In this document: positions 19,785 through 27,501 of the stretch, piece by piece | Numbering within the stretch: the first letter of the stretch is position 1 | How the letters are laid out: every line of letters starts with the position of its first letter | Assembly: GCF_009831215.1 (NCBI RefSeq) | Contig: NZ_WUTW01000002.1 | Coordinates: 979,444-1,043,443 of the forward strand | Source of the DNA: Actinomadura rayongensis | GTDB taxonomy: Bacteria > Actinomycetota > Actinomycetes > Streptosporangiales > Streptosporangiaceae | DNA length: 64,000 bases | Direction: 5' to 3' | Program-made: the position numbers and the translations under genes | Notes under the pieces: generated by a model | What the model saw: only the letters and a program-made list of their open reading frames with translations | Told to the model about the DNA's origin: nothing | The model's database searches: none

Positions 19785-21517
19785 GTCGTTCGGGCGCCGG
19801 ACCAGGCGGCCCAGAGTGTCGCGTAGCGGCCACCGGACGCGACCAGGGCGTCGTGTGTGCCGGTCTCCACGATTCGGCCCGCTTCCAGGACGACGATCCG
19901 GTCGGCTGTGGCGGCCTGGTTGAGGCGGTGCGCGACGATCAGGGCCGTCCGGCCGGAGAGGACGCGGTCGGCGGCCCGGTCGAGCAGGCGCGCCCCCGCG
20001 CTGCCCGCATCGGCGGTGGCCTCGTCCAGAACGACCACGGCCGGGTCCGCGAGCAGCACCCGGGCCAGCGCGAGCTGCTGTGCCTCGGTCGTGGTGAGTC
20101 GGTGGCCGCCTTCGCCGACGACGGTCGCCAGGCCGTCCGGCAGAGCGTCCACCCAGGTCAGCGCGTCGACGGCGGCGAGTGCGGCGCGCAGGTCGGCGTC
20201 GGAGGCGTCCGACGCGGCCAGCCGCAGGTCGGCGGCGAGCGGGCCGGCGAAGACGTGGACCTCCTGCGTCACCAGCGCGATGTGGCGGCGCAGGGAGGCG
20301 AGCGCGTTCACCGGCGTCCCGCCTAGCAGGACGGTCCCGGCGTCTGGCGGGTGAATGCCTGCAACGACCTTGGCGAGCGTCGTCTTTCCGGCTCCGCTCG
20401 TGCCGACGAGCGCCACGTGCTCGCCGGGCGCAGCGGAGAACGCGACCTCGTGCAGCACCGGGTGCGACGGCGTGTAGGCGAACGTGATGTCTGAGGCCGT
20501 CACGCTGCCGTCGCGCGGGACGGCGTCGCCGGGGCCGGGCGGGAGGGGCGCGTCCGCGACGCCGACGAGCCGCGCGAGCCCGGCCGCCGCCTCCTGCGCC
20601 GTCCCGAACTCGCCGAGCAGCGTGTTGACCGGGTCGAAGACGCGGTGGAAGTAGAGCGCGGCGGCGGCCGTCGCGCCGACCGTGGCGCTGCCCGCGCCGA
20701 CGAGCAGGTACCCGGTGCCGAGGATCGCGCCGAGCCCGACGAACTCGGCGAGGTTGAGCCGACCGAAGAAGCGCGTCGCGAGGCGGCTGGCGGTGAGCGC
20801 CTGGGAGAGCGCGGCGGACGACCGGTCCGCGACGGCGGCGCGGTGCGCGTCGCCGAGCCCGTAGGCGCGCAGGGCGTCGGCGCCGCCGATCGAGTCGAGG
20901 ATCTGGCGCGTCCGGTCGCCCGCCGCCGCGCGCTCGGCCGCGAACACCGGCGTGGAGCGGCGCAGGTACCAGCGCAGCGCGGCGACCTGGAGCGGCGCGG
21001 CGAGGAGTCCGGCGAGCGCGAACCGCCAGTCCAGCGCGGCGAGGCCCGCGACGGTGAGCAGGACGGTCAGCCCGGACCCGGCGAGGGCGGGCAGCGCGGT
21101 CCGGACGGCCCCGGCGATCACCGCGACGTCCCCGCTCACCCGGGCGACCAGCTCGCCGCGTCCGGCGCGTTCCACCTGGTCGGACGGCAGCCGCAGCGCC
21201 CGGCCGACGACCTTCTCCCGCAGCCCGGCGAGCAGCGTCTCGCCGAACCGGGCGACGAGCGCGTTCCCGACACCGGTCAAAACCGCCTGCCCGACGGCCG
21301 CCGCGAGGAGCAGCAGGACGGGCGCGGTGACGGCTCCGGCGCCCCGCCCGTCCAGCACGACGTCCACGAGGTGCCCGAGGACGGGCGGGACGACGAGCCC
21401 GCACGCGGTCGCCACGACGAGCGTCAGCACGGCCGCGACGGCCGCGCCCCGGTGCGGACGGGAGAGGGCGAGCAGCGCGCGGCGGGTCGCGGCGGGGCCT
21501 GCGGTGGGGAGCGTCAT
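19781..21517 (-). CDS. ABC exporter-fold transporter subunit 2 (catalytic half; IrtB/YbtQ-like)
   Basis: 578 residues: a six-helix transmembrane domain (1-310) and a nucleotide-binding domain. Walker A GTSGAGKTT (about 370), Walker B VVVLDEATA (about 492) and the H-loop IVAHRL (about 524) are all intact. The ABC signature LSGGQ is replaced by LTTTEAQ (about 473). With the partner encoded just upstream it can therefore build one competent ATP site. The ATG at 21517 overlaps the partner's TGA (ATGA). With an iron box in front of the operon, siderophore uptake in the manner of mycobacterial IrtAB is the favoured role, by inference. Confidence 0.85.
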   Translation of the reverse strand: MTLPTAGPAATRRALLALSRPHRGAAVAAVLTLVVATACGLVVPPVLGHLVDVVLDGRGAGAVTAPVLLLLAAAVGQAVLTGVGNALVARFGETLLAGLREKVVGRALRLPSDQVERAGRGELVARVSGDVAVIAGAVRTALPALAGSGLTVLLTVAGLAALDWRFALAGLLAAPLQVAALRWYLRRSTPVFAAERAAAGDRTRQILDSIGGADALRAYGLGDAHRAAVADRSSAALSQALTASRLATRFFGRLNLAEFVGLGAILGTGYLLVGAGSATVGATAAAALYFHRVFDPVNTLLGEFGTAQEAAAGLARLVGVADAPLPPGPGDAVPRDGSVTASDITFAYTPSHPVLHEVAFSAAPGEHVALVGTSGAGKTTLAKVVAGIHPPDAGTVLLGGTPVNALASLRRHIALVTQEVHVFAGPLAADLRLAASDASDADLRAALAAVDALTWVDALPDGLATVVGEGGHRLTTTEAQQLALARVLLADPAVVVLDEATADAGSAGARLLDRAADRVLSGRTALIVAHRLNQAATADRIVVLEAGRIVETGTHDALVASGGRYATLWAAWSGARTT

Positions 21518-23289
21518 GCGAGCACCAGGTCACGGTAGGCGGGGTCGGCGGCCAGCTCGGCGTGGGTGCCTTCGGCGCGCACGGCGCCGTCGCGGACGAG
21601 CAGGACCCGGTCGCACGCGGCGAGCAGCGCCGGGCTCGTCGCGATGATCACGGTGGTGCGGTCGGCGCGGACGTCCCGCAGCCCGGCCGCCATGCGCGCC
21701 TCGGTGGCCGCGTCCACGGCGGTGGTCGGGTCGTGCAGGACGAGCACGGCCGGGTCCGCCGCGAGCGCGCGGGCCAGCGCGACCCGCTGCCGCTGCCCGC
21801 CCGACAGCGAGGCGCCGCGCTCGGTGAGGACGGTCGCGAGCCCGTCCGGCAGCGTCGCGGCGACCTGGCCCGCGTCGGCGGCGTCCAGCGCGGGCGCAAC
21901 GCGGTCGGGCGCGGCGGCCGACGCGGCGACGTTGGCGTGGACGCTCGCGGCGAACAGCGGCGCGTCATGCCGGGCGACGAGCAGCGCGCGGCGGGCCGCG
22001 TCCGGCGTGAGGTCGCTGATCGTGGCTCCGTCCACGAGGACGCCGCCGTCGTAGGGCGCGGACGCGAGCAGGTCCGCGAGCGCGAGCGCCGACGCGCCGT
22101 CGGCCGCGATCCCAAGCGTCTCGCCCGGCGCGACGGTGAACCCGGGCACCTCCCGCGCCCCCCGGGCCGCGGGCGCGACGGGCGCCTCCGGCGCGTCTCG
22201 GGCGGCGCGCGCGACGGGCACCTCCGGCGTGCCCTGGGAGGCGGGCGCGCCGGGCACGTCCAGCCCGTCCCGGGACGCGGGCGCAACGGCGGGCACCTCA
22301 AGCGCGCCCCTGAACGTGGGCGCGTCGTCCGAACCCGCGTGCCGGGGCGCGTCCAGGACGGCCGCGACGCGCGCCGCCGACGCCCGTCCCTGCGCCAGCC
22401 GCGCCCCCGCCATCGTGAACGCCGACAGCGGCCCGAGCAGGAACTGCGCCAGCCCGACCGCCGCGACGAGGTCCCCGACGGTGATGCGGTGCTGCGCGGC
22501 GAACCGTCCGCCGACGAGCGCGACCAGCGCGACGAAGCACAGCGTGAGCAGCAGCGTCGCGGCGGAGTAGACGGCCTCGGCGCGGGCCGCGCGCAGGGTG
22601 GCGCGCAGCGACCGACGGCTAGCGGCCCGGTACCGATCGGCGGCGGCGCGCTCCCCGCCGACGCCCTTGAGCACGCGCAGCCCGGTGACGAGGTCGGTCG
22701 CGAGGTCGGCGGCCTCGGCGGCGCGGGCCTGCTCGGCGCCGGACCGGCGTTCCAGCTCGCCGCCGAGCCGCTGGACGACGAACAGCAGCGGCGGCGCCCC
22801 GAGCAGGACGAGCAGCCCGAGCGGAACCGAGATCCGCAGCAGCGCGACCGCCACGACCAGCACCGACGCCAGCGCCGAACACGTCCGCGGGACGACGCTC
22901 AGGAACTCGCCCACCCGGTCGGCGTCGCCGGACGCGATGGAGACGAGCGTCCCGGTCCGCCGTTCGGGGTCGGGCCGGGTGCGGGGGTCGAGCGCCGCCC
23001 CGGCGACCGCGAGGCGCGTCCGGTGCGCCGCGCGTTCGGCCGCGGCCTTCGCCGTCCGGGCGCCGAACCGGAACGACAGCGACAAAACAAGGAACAGCAC
23101 CCCGAGCACGCCGAGCCAGAGCAGGATCGCGCGCCCGTCCTGCGGCGCGACGGCCCGGTCGATCGCCGCGCCGAAGACGACCGGGACCAGCGCCTCGCAC
23201 ACCTGCCAGGCCATGAGCAGGCCGGCGGCGCCCAACACGGCCCACCGGTCGGCCGCCACCGCGCGCCGCAACACGTCCCCGCCCGTCAC
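21514..23289 (-). CDS. ABC exporter-fold transporter subunit 1 (degenerate half; IrtA/YbtP-like)
   Basis: 591 residues: transmembrane domain 1-310, then a nucleotide-binding domain. The signature LSGGQRQRVALARA (about 492) is intact. However, the Walker A region reads GIAADGASALA (about 392) with no lysine, Walker B is VLVLHDPTT (catalytic Glu absent), and the switch histidine is lost (IIATSP, about 546). Residues about 321-381 are five 12-residue repeats in place of the usual A-loop strands. The start is GTG 23289. An IdeR/DtxR-type box lies 18 bp upstream. The gene is coupled to subunit 2. It lacks the siderophore-interaction domain of IrtA. Confidence 0.85.
   Translation of the reverse strand: MTGGDVLRRAVAADRWAVLGAAGLLMAWQVCEALVPVVFGAAIDRAVAPQDGRAILLWLGVLGVLFLVLSLSFRFGARTAKAAAERAAHRTRLAVAGAALDPRTRPDPERRTGTLVSIASGDADRVGEFLSVVPRTCSALASVLVVAVALLRISVPLGLLVLLGAPPLLFVVQRLGGELERRSGAEQARAAEAADLATDLVTGLRVLKGVGGERAAADRYRAASRRSLRATLRAARAEAVYSAATLLLTLCFVALVALVGGRFAAQHRITVGDLVAAVGLAQFLLGPLSAFTMAGARLAQGRASAARVAAVLDAPRHAGSDDAPTFRGALEVPAVAPASRDGLDVPGAPASQGTPEVPVARAARDAPEAPVAPAARGAREVPGFTVAPGETLGIAADGASALALADLLASAPYDGGVLVDGATISDLTPDAARRALLVARHDAPLFAASVHANVAASAAAPDRVAPALDAADAGQVAATLPDGLATVLTERGASLSGGQRQRVALARALAADPAVLVLHDPTTAVDAATEARMAAGLRDVRADRTTVIIATSPALLAACDRVLLVRDGAVRAEGTHAELAADPAYRDLVLA
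22144..22326 (-). repeat. Five 36-bp (12-codon) tandem repeats inside subunit 1
   Basis: Units at 22144, 22180, 22216, 22252 and, after a 3-bp insertion, 22291. They encode variants of ASRGAPEVPVAP. The position is between the transmembrane domain and the ATPase core. Confidence 0.85.
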
Positions 23290-23307
23290 CCACGCCTCCC
23301 CGTTAAG

Positions 23308-23326
23308 TTTGGAAAGGCTAACCTAA
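23308..23326. promoter_or_regulatory. Iron box (IdeR/DmdR/DtxR-type operator)
   Basis: TTTGGAAAGGCTAACCTAA matches 16 of 19 positions of the consensus TTAGGTTAGGCTAACCTAA. It ends the 5' side of the ABC transporter operon, 18 bp before its GTG, where a metal-loaded repressor would block transcription under iron sufficiency. Confidence 0.78.
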
Positions 23327-23367
23327 CTCACGACACCACGGCGAAAGCGACCAGGCCGGTCGATCTC

Positions 23368-23399
23368 GGTGTTGCGTGGACGAATCGGCGGGGATCCGC
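23368..23399. repeat. 32-bp direct repeat, left copy
   Basis: Identical over 32 bp to 28806-28837, same orientation. Between the copies lie lower-GC genes and pseudogenes. The right end (GC at 23398-23399) overlaps the start of a second duplicated segment, 23398-23430, which copies 19396-19428. Confidence 0.9.
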
Positions 23400-23436
23400 C
23401 TGGTGCTGGTGCCGTCCGCCGGTTGGCTCGCCGCCG

Positions 23437-25251
23437 TCAGGCGAGGCGGGTGAGGGCGCCGTCGGACGAGAGCCGGATCGTGAGCTGATGGCCTGCCCAG
23501 GCCGCCGTCACCGTGAGGGCGTCGCCTGTCGAGGGAACCGCGCGCACCGTGGGCGGCGTTCGGCCGGACGTGGGGACGATGAGGGTCAGCATGCGCGTTC
23601 TTCCGCCCTGCGCGGAAAGGGCGACGGTGGGAGACGGCGCACGGCGGCCCGGCTGAACGACGGTCCAGCCCTGGGCGGGGTGCACGGCTCCGCGAACAAC
23701 CCTGCCGGGGCCGGGGGGACGGGCATACGGGAGCTGAATCTGCAAAAAGTGCACGTGGCTGCCACCGCTGGAAGCGACAGCGCCATAAGAGGTGGACACC
23801 GCAGTGAACTCGGCCGGAAGATGCCACAGTTGGTGAACGGCGCGCGCGGTGTCAGAGACCGTCTGATCGTAGACGGCCAAGGCATCCGGCCCGAAGGTGA
23901 ACAGCGCCGAGCGCGACCGGCGGACACCTTCGAAAGAGGCGTCGGCGAACGCCATCCAATCGCCCGTTCGGTGGAACCGATGCCCGGTCAGTGCAGTGGG
24001 GACGTTCGGGCGGAACGGCGTGCCGTCCACCACCAAGGTGTTGTGCGCCTGGGGAGATGCCAGCCACCGGCGCCAGCTCGGGGCGTTATAGCCGATGTGG
24101 CCGCTGGGGACGATGATGTTCCGTCCCTGGGCGTACCAGGTGAGGGCCATGTGATCATTCTGGCCGTGCGAGTACCGTCCGGAGCCGAAACGCGCCGTGT
24201 AGGCGGCGGCGCGGCGGCCGGACGGGCCGGAGGAAGTGCGGTCACCCCACGATGACCGGCCCATCACATAACCTGCTCGATAGACGCGCGCTCGCCGAAC
24301 CGGCGGCCGCAGGGGCGGCGCCTTTCCCGGGAAGGACTCCCCGATCGGAATGAGACCTCCGGCGGGCGTCGTCTGATAGGCGATGAATTCATCGAGCCGA
24401 CGGAGGCGTCGCAACAGCTCGGACGGCACGGGCCGGCCACAGGTGCGGATCACCTCGACCACCTTGGCCCAGCGTGACCGGTTGTAAGCTGCATAGCTGG
24501 CCGACTGCTCATTGTTCGCACCATCGGCGTCAATCGCCGGAAGAACTCCTTTCGGTGGATGGAAGACTGAATCCATCAGGCGCCCATAGCCCACACGTGC
24601 GTACTTGTCGTCAGCCATCGCGCAAGCGGCGGCGAGTAGTGTCATCGACTCGTCGGTGCCGTGGTTCCACGGCCCGGAGTAATTCCTGGGGTCGGCCAAC
24701 CATGCCGCATGGCGCGCCATCGCACGGTCCAACCAGGTGGCCTGGTAACGACCCCGCAGACATGTCATCAGGATCAGCCGGAACTTGGTCCCTTCGGTGA
24801 CGGCGGCGCTCCGCCGCGGATCAAGTTTCCGGGTATCGGAATTCTTGTTCAGCCAGTCCCTGGTGATCGCCGCCACGAGCTCGATGTCCGCCCGGTTCCC
24901 CGTTTTATCGTACCGCCGGATCAAGGCGCCGAGCCACTCCAGCGAATGCAGCCACAACTGCCATGTCGAGTCTTTGTAAGGGTCCAGTCCCCAATCGACG
25001 TCAGCACCCTTGGCCACGTGCACCGCTTTGTTCGAAGGCGCACGGAACCAGCCCGCCGCAACACGGTCGGCCGGGTTATAGGGGGGTAGGCCGTTATACC
25101 CGAGACACGCGACATCGATGGGTCGGAAAGTGACCTTTCCGATCTCGCCTGCTCCGGAAGACCCGCCGCGAGCGCCCGAAGCACTACCGGCGGCGAAAGA
25201 ACCCAGTACGACCAGAAGGGCCAATCGCCTGGCGGAGGACGAGGAAAACAT
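23437..25251 (-). CDS. Secreted heparinase II/III-like polysaccharide lyase
   Basis: 604 residues. The signal peptide is MFSSSSARRLALLVVLGSFA with Ala-rich cleavage region. The N-terminal half (60-330) is an alpha/alpha toroid with AWLADPRNYSGPWNHGTDES. The C-terminal half has the heparinase II/III signature GRYSHGQNDHMALTWYAQGR, with likely catalytic histidines, and AHNTLVVDGTPFRP. It would cleave acidic polysaccharides outside the cell. GC content is visibly lower than its neighbours, with an AT-rich promoter region at 25310-25395, consistent with acquisition. The start ATG 25251 was chosen because it begins the signal peptide. No transporter or glycan cluster accompanies it. Confidence 0.82.
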   Translation of the reverse strand: MFSSSSARRLALLVVLGSFAAGSASGARGGSSGAGEIGKVTFRPIDVACLGYNGLPPYNPADRVAAGWFRAPSNKAVHVAKGADVDWGLDPYKDSTWQLWLHSLEWLGALIRRYDKTGNRADIELVAAITRDWLNKNSDTRKLDPRRSAAVTEGTKFRLILMTCLRGRYQATWLDRAMARHAAWLADPRNYSGPWNHGTDESMTLLAAACAMADDKYARVGYGRLMDSVFHPPKGVLPAIDADGANNEQSASYAAYNRSRWAKVVEVIRTCGRPVPSELLRRLRRLDEFIAYQTTPAGGLIPIGESFPGKAPPLRPPVRRARVYRAGYVMGRSSWGDRTSSGPSGRRAAAYTARFGSGRYSHGQNDHMALTWYAQGRNIIVPSGHIGYNAPSWRRWLASPQAHNTLVVDGTPFRPNVPTALTGHRFHRTGDWMAFADASFEGVRRSRSALFTFGPDALAVYDQTVSDTARAVHQLWHLPAEFTAVSTSYGAVASSGGSHVHFLQIQLPYARPPGPGRVVRGAVHPAQGWTVVQPGRRAPSPTVALSAQGGRTRMLTLIVPTSGRTPPTVRAVPSTGDALTVTAAWAGHQLTIRLSSDGALTRLA

Positions 25252-25444
25252 CAACCCAGCCCCAGTGCGGCACCGCCGGCGGCGATCAACGCCCCGGCCG
25301 ATCTTCTGCGCATCATATTTACCGAACTTCCCGCAAGTCGGTAGCACAATGTATAAAACACACCACTTAATGTTAATGAGACACTGAGAAATATGAAAAT
25401 CTCAGTCGGCGTGCGTCGCGCCGGCCTGGCGGACGTACCCGCCG
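25252..25444. other. AT-rich upstream region of the lyase gene
   Basis: About 190 bp, clearly richer in A and T than the window average (for example around 25310-25400). It probably carries the lyase promoter. A plus-strand start at 25393 reads MKISVGVRRAGLADVPAVIT, like the opening of a GNAT acetyltransferase, but it breaks down at once, so it is not called as a gene. Confidence 0.45.
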
Positions 25445-25491
25445 TGATCACGGTGGCGCGATCGGCGCAGACGTCCCGCGGCCCGGCCGCC
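25445..25491 (-). pseudogene. Relic of an ABC transporter nucleotide-binding domain
   Basis: 43 of 47 bases match 21645-21691, the part of ABC subunit 1 that encodes LRDVRADRTTVIIATS. Here the same strand reads PRDVCADRATVITAGTS. No other part of the transporter gene remains around it. Confidence 0.7.
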
Positions 25492-25493
25492 GT

Positions 25494-25685
25494 CCGCGTC
25501 GTGCGGGACGGTCCTGCGCGGCGGCGGCCACCTCGGCGTCGATCTCGACGGAGACGACCTGCGCTCCGACATCGGCCATGAGGGCGGCGTTGCAGCCCGT
25601 GCCGGTGCCGATCTCCAGCACGCGCATCCCGGACTCGACCGCGAGCGCGTCGAGCATCGCGCGGGCGGTCCACGCTCACGGCGGC
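25494..25685 (-). pseudogene. Relic of a protein-L-isoaspartate methyltransferase-type gene
   Basis: The minus strand encodes AMLDALAVESGMRVLEIGTG then TGCNAALMADVGAQVVSVEI, which is SAM motif I of the PCMT family. After about 60 residues it runs into unrelated sequence containing the ABC relic. The catalytic domain and C-terminus are missing. No ribosome site is visible. Confidence 0.65.
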
Positions 25686-25691
25686 GCGGCG

Positions 25692-25941
25692 TGCGGGGAA
25701 AGCATGGGTGCATATTACGTGCGTGCAATATAGGCGAACTCAAGGGTGCAGCGTTTTTCGGCGGACGCAGTCGCGATCTTGAAAAAGCCATTGCCGGGAG
25801 CGAGGTATTTTTCGGATCGCACCCCTTCTCGCCTCCCGATCACCTATCGTGCGGAGAACAGAACGCACAGTCAGGGCGTAACTGAGCCGGTAGTTAACAT
25901 TTGCCGGTTAACCAGTTACGCAAGCACCAAGGAGGTAATCC
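25692..25941. promoter_or_regulatory. Control region of the XRE/DUF397 cluster
   Basis: 250 bp with an AT-rich stretch (25705-25735). An inverted repeat GTAACTG (25878-25884)/CAGTTAC (25913-25919) encloses two GTTAAC-type motifs (25893-25898 and 25906-25912). It ends in AAGGAGG 7 nt before the GTG. Likely autoregulatory site. Confidence 0.45.
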
Positions 25942-26727
25942 GTGGCCGCACGCAATACCGTCCCGGCGCTCAAGGTCTTCGGCGTCTTCATCGGGGAGAT
26001 TCTCCACAGCAAGCAGCTCAGCATCAGCAAGACCGCGACGCTGGTCAACGTCACCCCGAGCTACGTCAGCCAGGTCATCGCCGGCACGACCCGGTGCAAC
26101 GAGGAGTTCGCCGAGCGGCTGGACAAGGCCCTCGACGCGAAAGGCGCAGTCCTGAAGAAGTGGGACGAACTTCTCCGCGACGCCGCATACCCCCGCTACT
26201 TCGTCGACTTCGCGAAGGCCGAGGCCGCCGCGACGGAACTCCGCGTCTGGGAGGCGGACCGGATCTACGGTCTCTTCCAGACTGAGGCCTACGCCCGCGT
26301 CCTGCTCGGCAACGACGAGGATGCGGTCCGCGCCCGCCTCGCGCGGCAGAAGATCCTCGATCGCAAGGACGCGCCGCTGGTGTGCGTCATCCTGGACGAG
26401 ATCGTCCTCTACCGGCAGGTCGGCTCCCGCGAGGTGATGCGCGCCCAGATCGAGCACCTCATCGAGCTGTCCCACCGCGATAGGATCCACATCCAGATCG
26501 CCCCGGTCGCCCACTACCCCGATGTGACCAGCTCGTTCCACATCGCGACGCAGCCCAACCGCAAAGAAGTGCTGTACGAGAACAAGGCGATCGAGGGTGT
26601 CACCTCGACGGAGGCGAAGGCCCTGACGAGGATGAACCAGGCGTTCCTGACGCTCCAGGCCCGCGCCCTCAACGTCGAGGACTCGCGGGCGTTCCTGAGG
26701 AAGGTGTTGGAGGAGAAGTGGACCTGA
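25942..26727 (+). CDS. XRE-family regulator with DUF5753 domain
   Basis: 261 residues. The helix-turn-helix lies at residues 15-70 (LSISKTATLVNVTPSYVSQV). The DUF5753 domain (85-255) shows its usual cues: EADRIYGLFQTEAYARVLL, AQIEHLIELSHRDRIHIQIA and YENKAIEG. These proteins pair with small DUF397 proteins in a widespread actinobacterial module related to the WhiJ and Abr groups that tune development and antibiotic production. The strong AAGGAGG supports GTG 25942. The last 10 bases overlap the first DUF397 gene. Confidence 0.92.
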   Translation: MAARNTVPALKVFGVFIGEILHSKQLSISKTATLVNVTPSYVSQVIAGTTRCNEEFAERLDKALDAKGAVLKKWDELLRDAAYPRYFVDFAKAEAAATELRVWEADRIYGLFQTEAYARVLLGNDEDAVRARLARQKILDRKDAPLVCVILDEIVLYRQVGSREVMRAQIEHLIELSHRDRIHIQIAPVAHYPDVTSSFHIATQPNRKEVLYENKAIEGVTSTEAKALTRMNQAFLTLQARALNVEDSRAFLRKVLEEKWT

Positions 26728-26903
26728 CTGACGCCCGGTGGCGGAAGGCGAGCCGCAGCACCGAAAAGGGCGACGCGTGCGTGGAAATGGCGACCGTGCC
26801 CGGCACGGTCGCCGTCCGCGACAGCGTGGACCCCGAGGGGCCGAAGATCCTTCTCGCACGCGCCGACTTCCGCCGCTTCGCGAACGCCGTCCGGGGTATC
26901 TGA
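26718..26903 (+). CDS. DUF397 protein, partner of the XRE regulator
   Basis: 61 residues, RWRKASRSTEKGDACVEMA at the start and VRDSVDPEGPKILLARADF in the middle, the complete DUF397 pattern. The GTG at 26718 lies inside the XRE gene, so the two are translationally coupled. DUF397 partners are thought to act with or against the XRE protein; the mechanism is not settled. Confidence 0.9.
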   Translation: MDLTDARWRKASRSTEKGDACVEMATVPGTVAVRDSVDPEGPKILLARADFRRFANAVRGI

Positions 26904-26936
26904 GCAACAAACCCCCGGCGCGAAGGAGCAAGGCCG

Positions 26937-27194
26937 ATGGACGTCCAATGGCGTAAGGCGAGCCGGAGCAGCGAACAGGGCGACCTCTGCGTCGAAGTGG
27001 CGGACGTCCCCGGCCTCGTCGCCGCCCAGTGGCGCAAGGCGTCCCGCAGCAGCGAAAAGGGCGACCTCTGCGTCGAAGTCGCGAACGTGCCCGGCACGGT
27101 CGCCGTCCGCGACAGCGTCGACCCCGACGGCCCGAAGATCCTCGTCGGCCGCGCCGACTTCCACCGCTTCGCGGACGCCATCAAGAGCCTGTAA
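26937..27194 (+). CDS. DUF397 protein with duplicated N-terminal half
   Basis: 85 residues rather than the usual 60-65. Residues 4-30 (QWRKASRSSEQGDLCVEVAD...) are repeated as residues 31-57 (QWRKASRSSEKGDLCVEVAN...), an 81-bp tandem duplication (26946-27026 and 27027-27107). The second copy continues into a complete DUF397. Start ATG 26937 behind AAGGAG. It is the third gene of the XRE cluster, and a terminator follows. Confidence 0.88.
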   Translation: MDVQWRKASRSSEQGDLCVEVADVPGLVAAQWRKASRSSEKGDLCVEVANVPGTVAVRDSVDPDGPKILVGRADFHRFADAIKSL

Positions 27195-27206
27195 GACCGC
27201 ACCCGG

Positions 27207-27245
27207 TGCCCCCTGAACCCCGCCCCCGGCGGGAACCAGGGGGCA
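27207..27245 (+). terminator. Intrinsic terminator of the XRE/DUF397 operon
   Basis: Outer stem TGCCCCCTG (27207-27215) with CAGGGGGCA (27237-27245), inner pairing of the CCGCC/GGCGG bases, then TTTT. Confidence 0.85.
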
Positions 27246-27361
27246 TTTTGCGTTCATGGTGAGGACCCGGTTCGGTGACCGGTTCTTGACCTCTCACAAG
27301 CGCCCGGCGGGCTTTCTCGCGGCGGCCCCGGGTACGGGACGGCCGAGGAGGTGTCGTCCCG

Positions 27362-27490
27362 ATGTCGCGAGGGCTGGTCCTGGGCGCGGGCGCGCACGCG
27401 GGCTACGCCTGGGTGTCGGGTCTGATCATCGGCCTGCGCCGGGCGGGCGTGGATCTCCTGACTTGGCTCAAGATCGCTGATCTTGGGTAG
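27362..27490 (+). pseudogene. Patatin-like phospholipase, 5' fragment
   Basis: ATG 27362, preceded by GAGGAGG, reads SRGLVLGAGAHAGYAWVSGL, the oxyanion-hole opening of patatin-like lipases. After about 34 residues it leaves the family and stops (TAG 27488-27490). The Gly-X-Ser-X-Gly nucleophile is absent. The 3' part of such a gene lies at 28227-28733. Confidence 0.68.
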
Positions 27491-27501
27491 GGTGCGAGCT
27501 G

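Noticed and set aside
21562..24255. 897-codon plus-strand frame
   Set aside because: Antisense to ABC subunit 1 and the lyase gene; composition is that of a mirrored high-GC coding strand.
25393..25581. 62-codon GNAT-like gene on the plus strand
   Set aside because: Only the first 20 residues look like a GNAT start; the rest is antisense to the ABC and PCMT relics.
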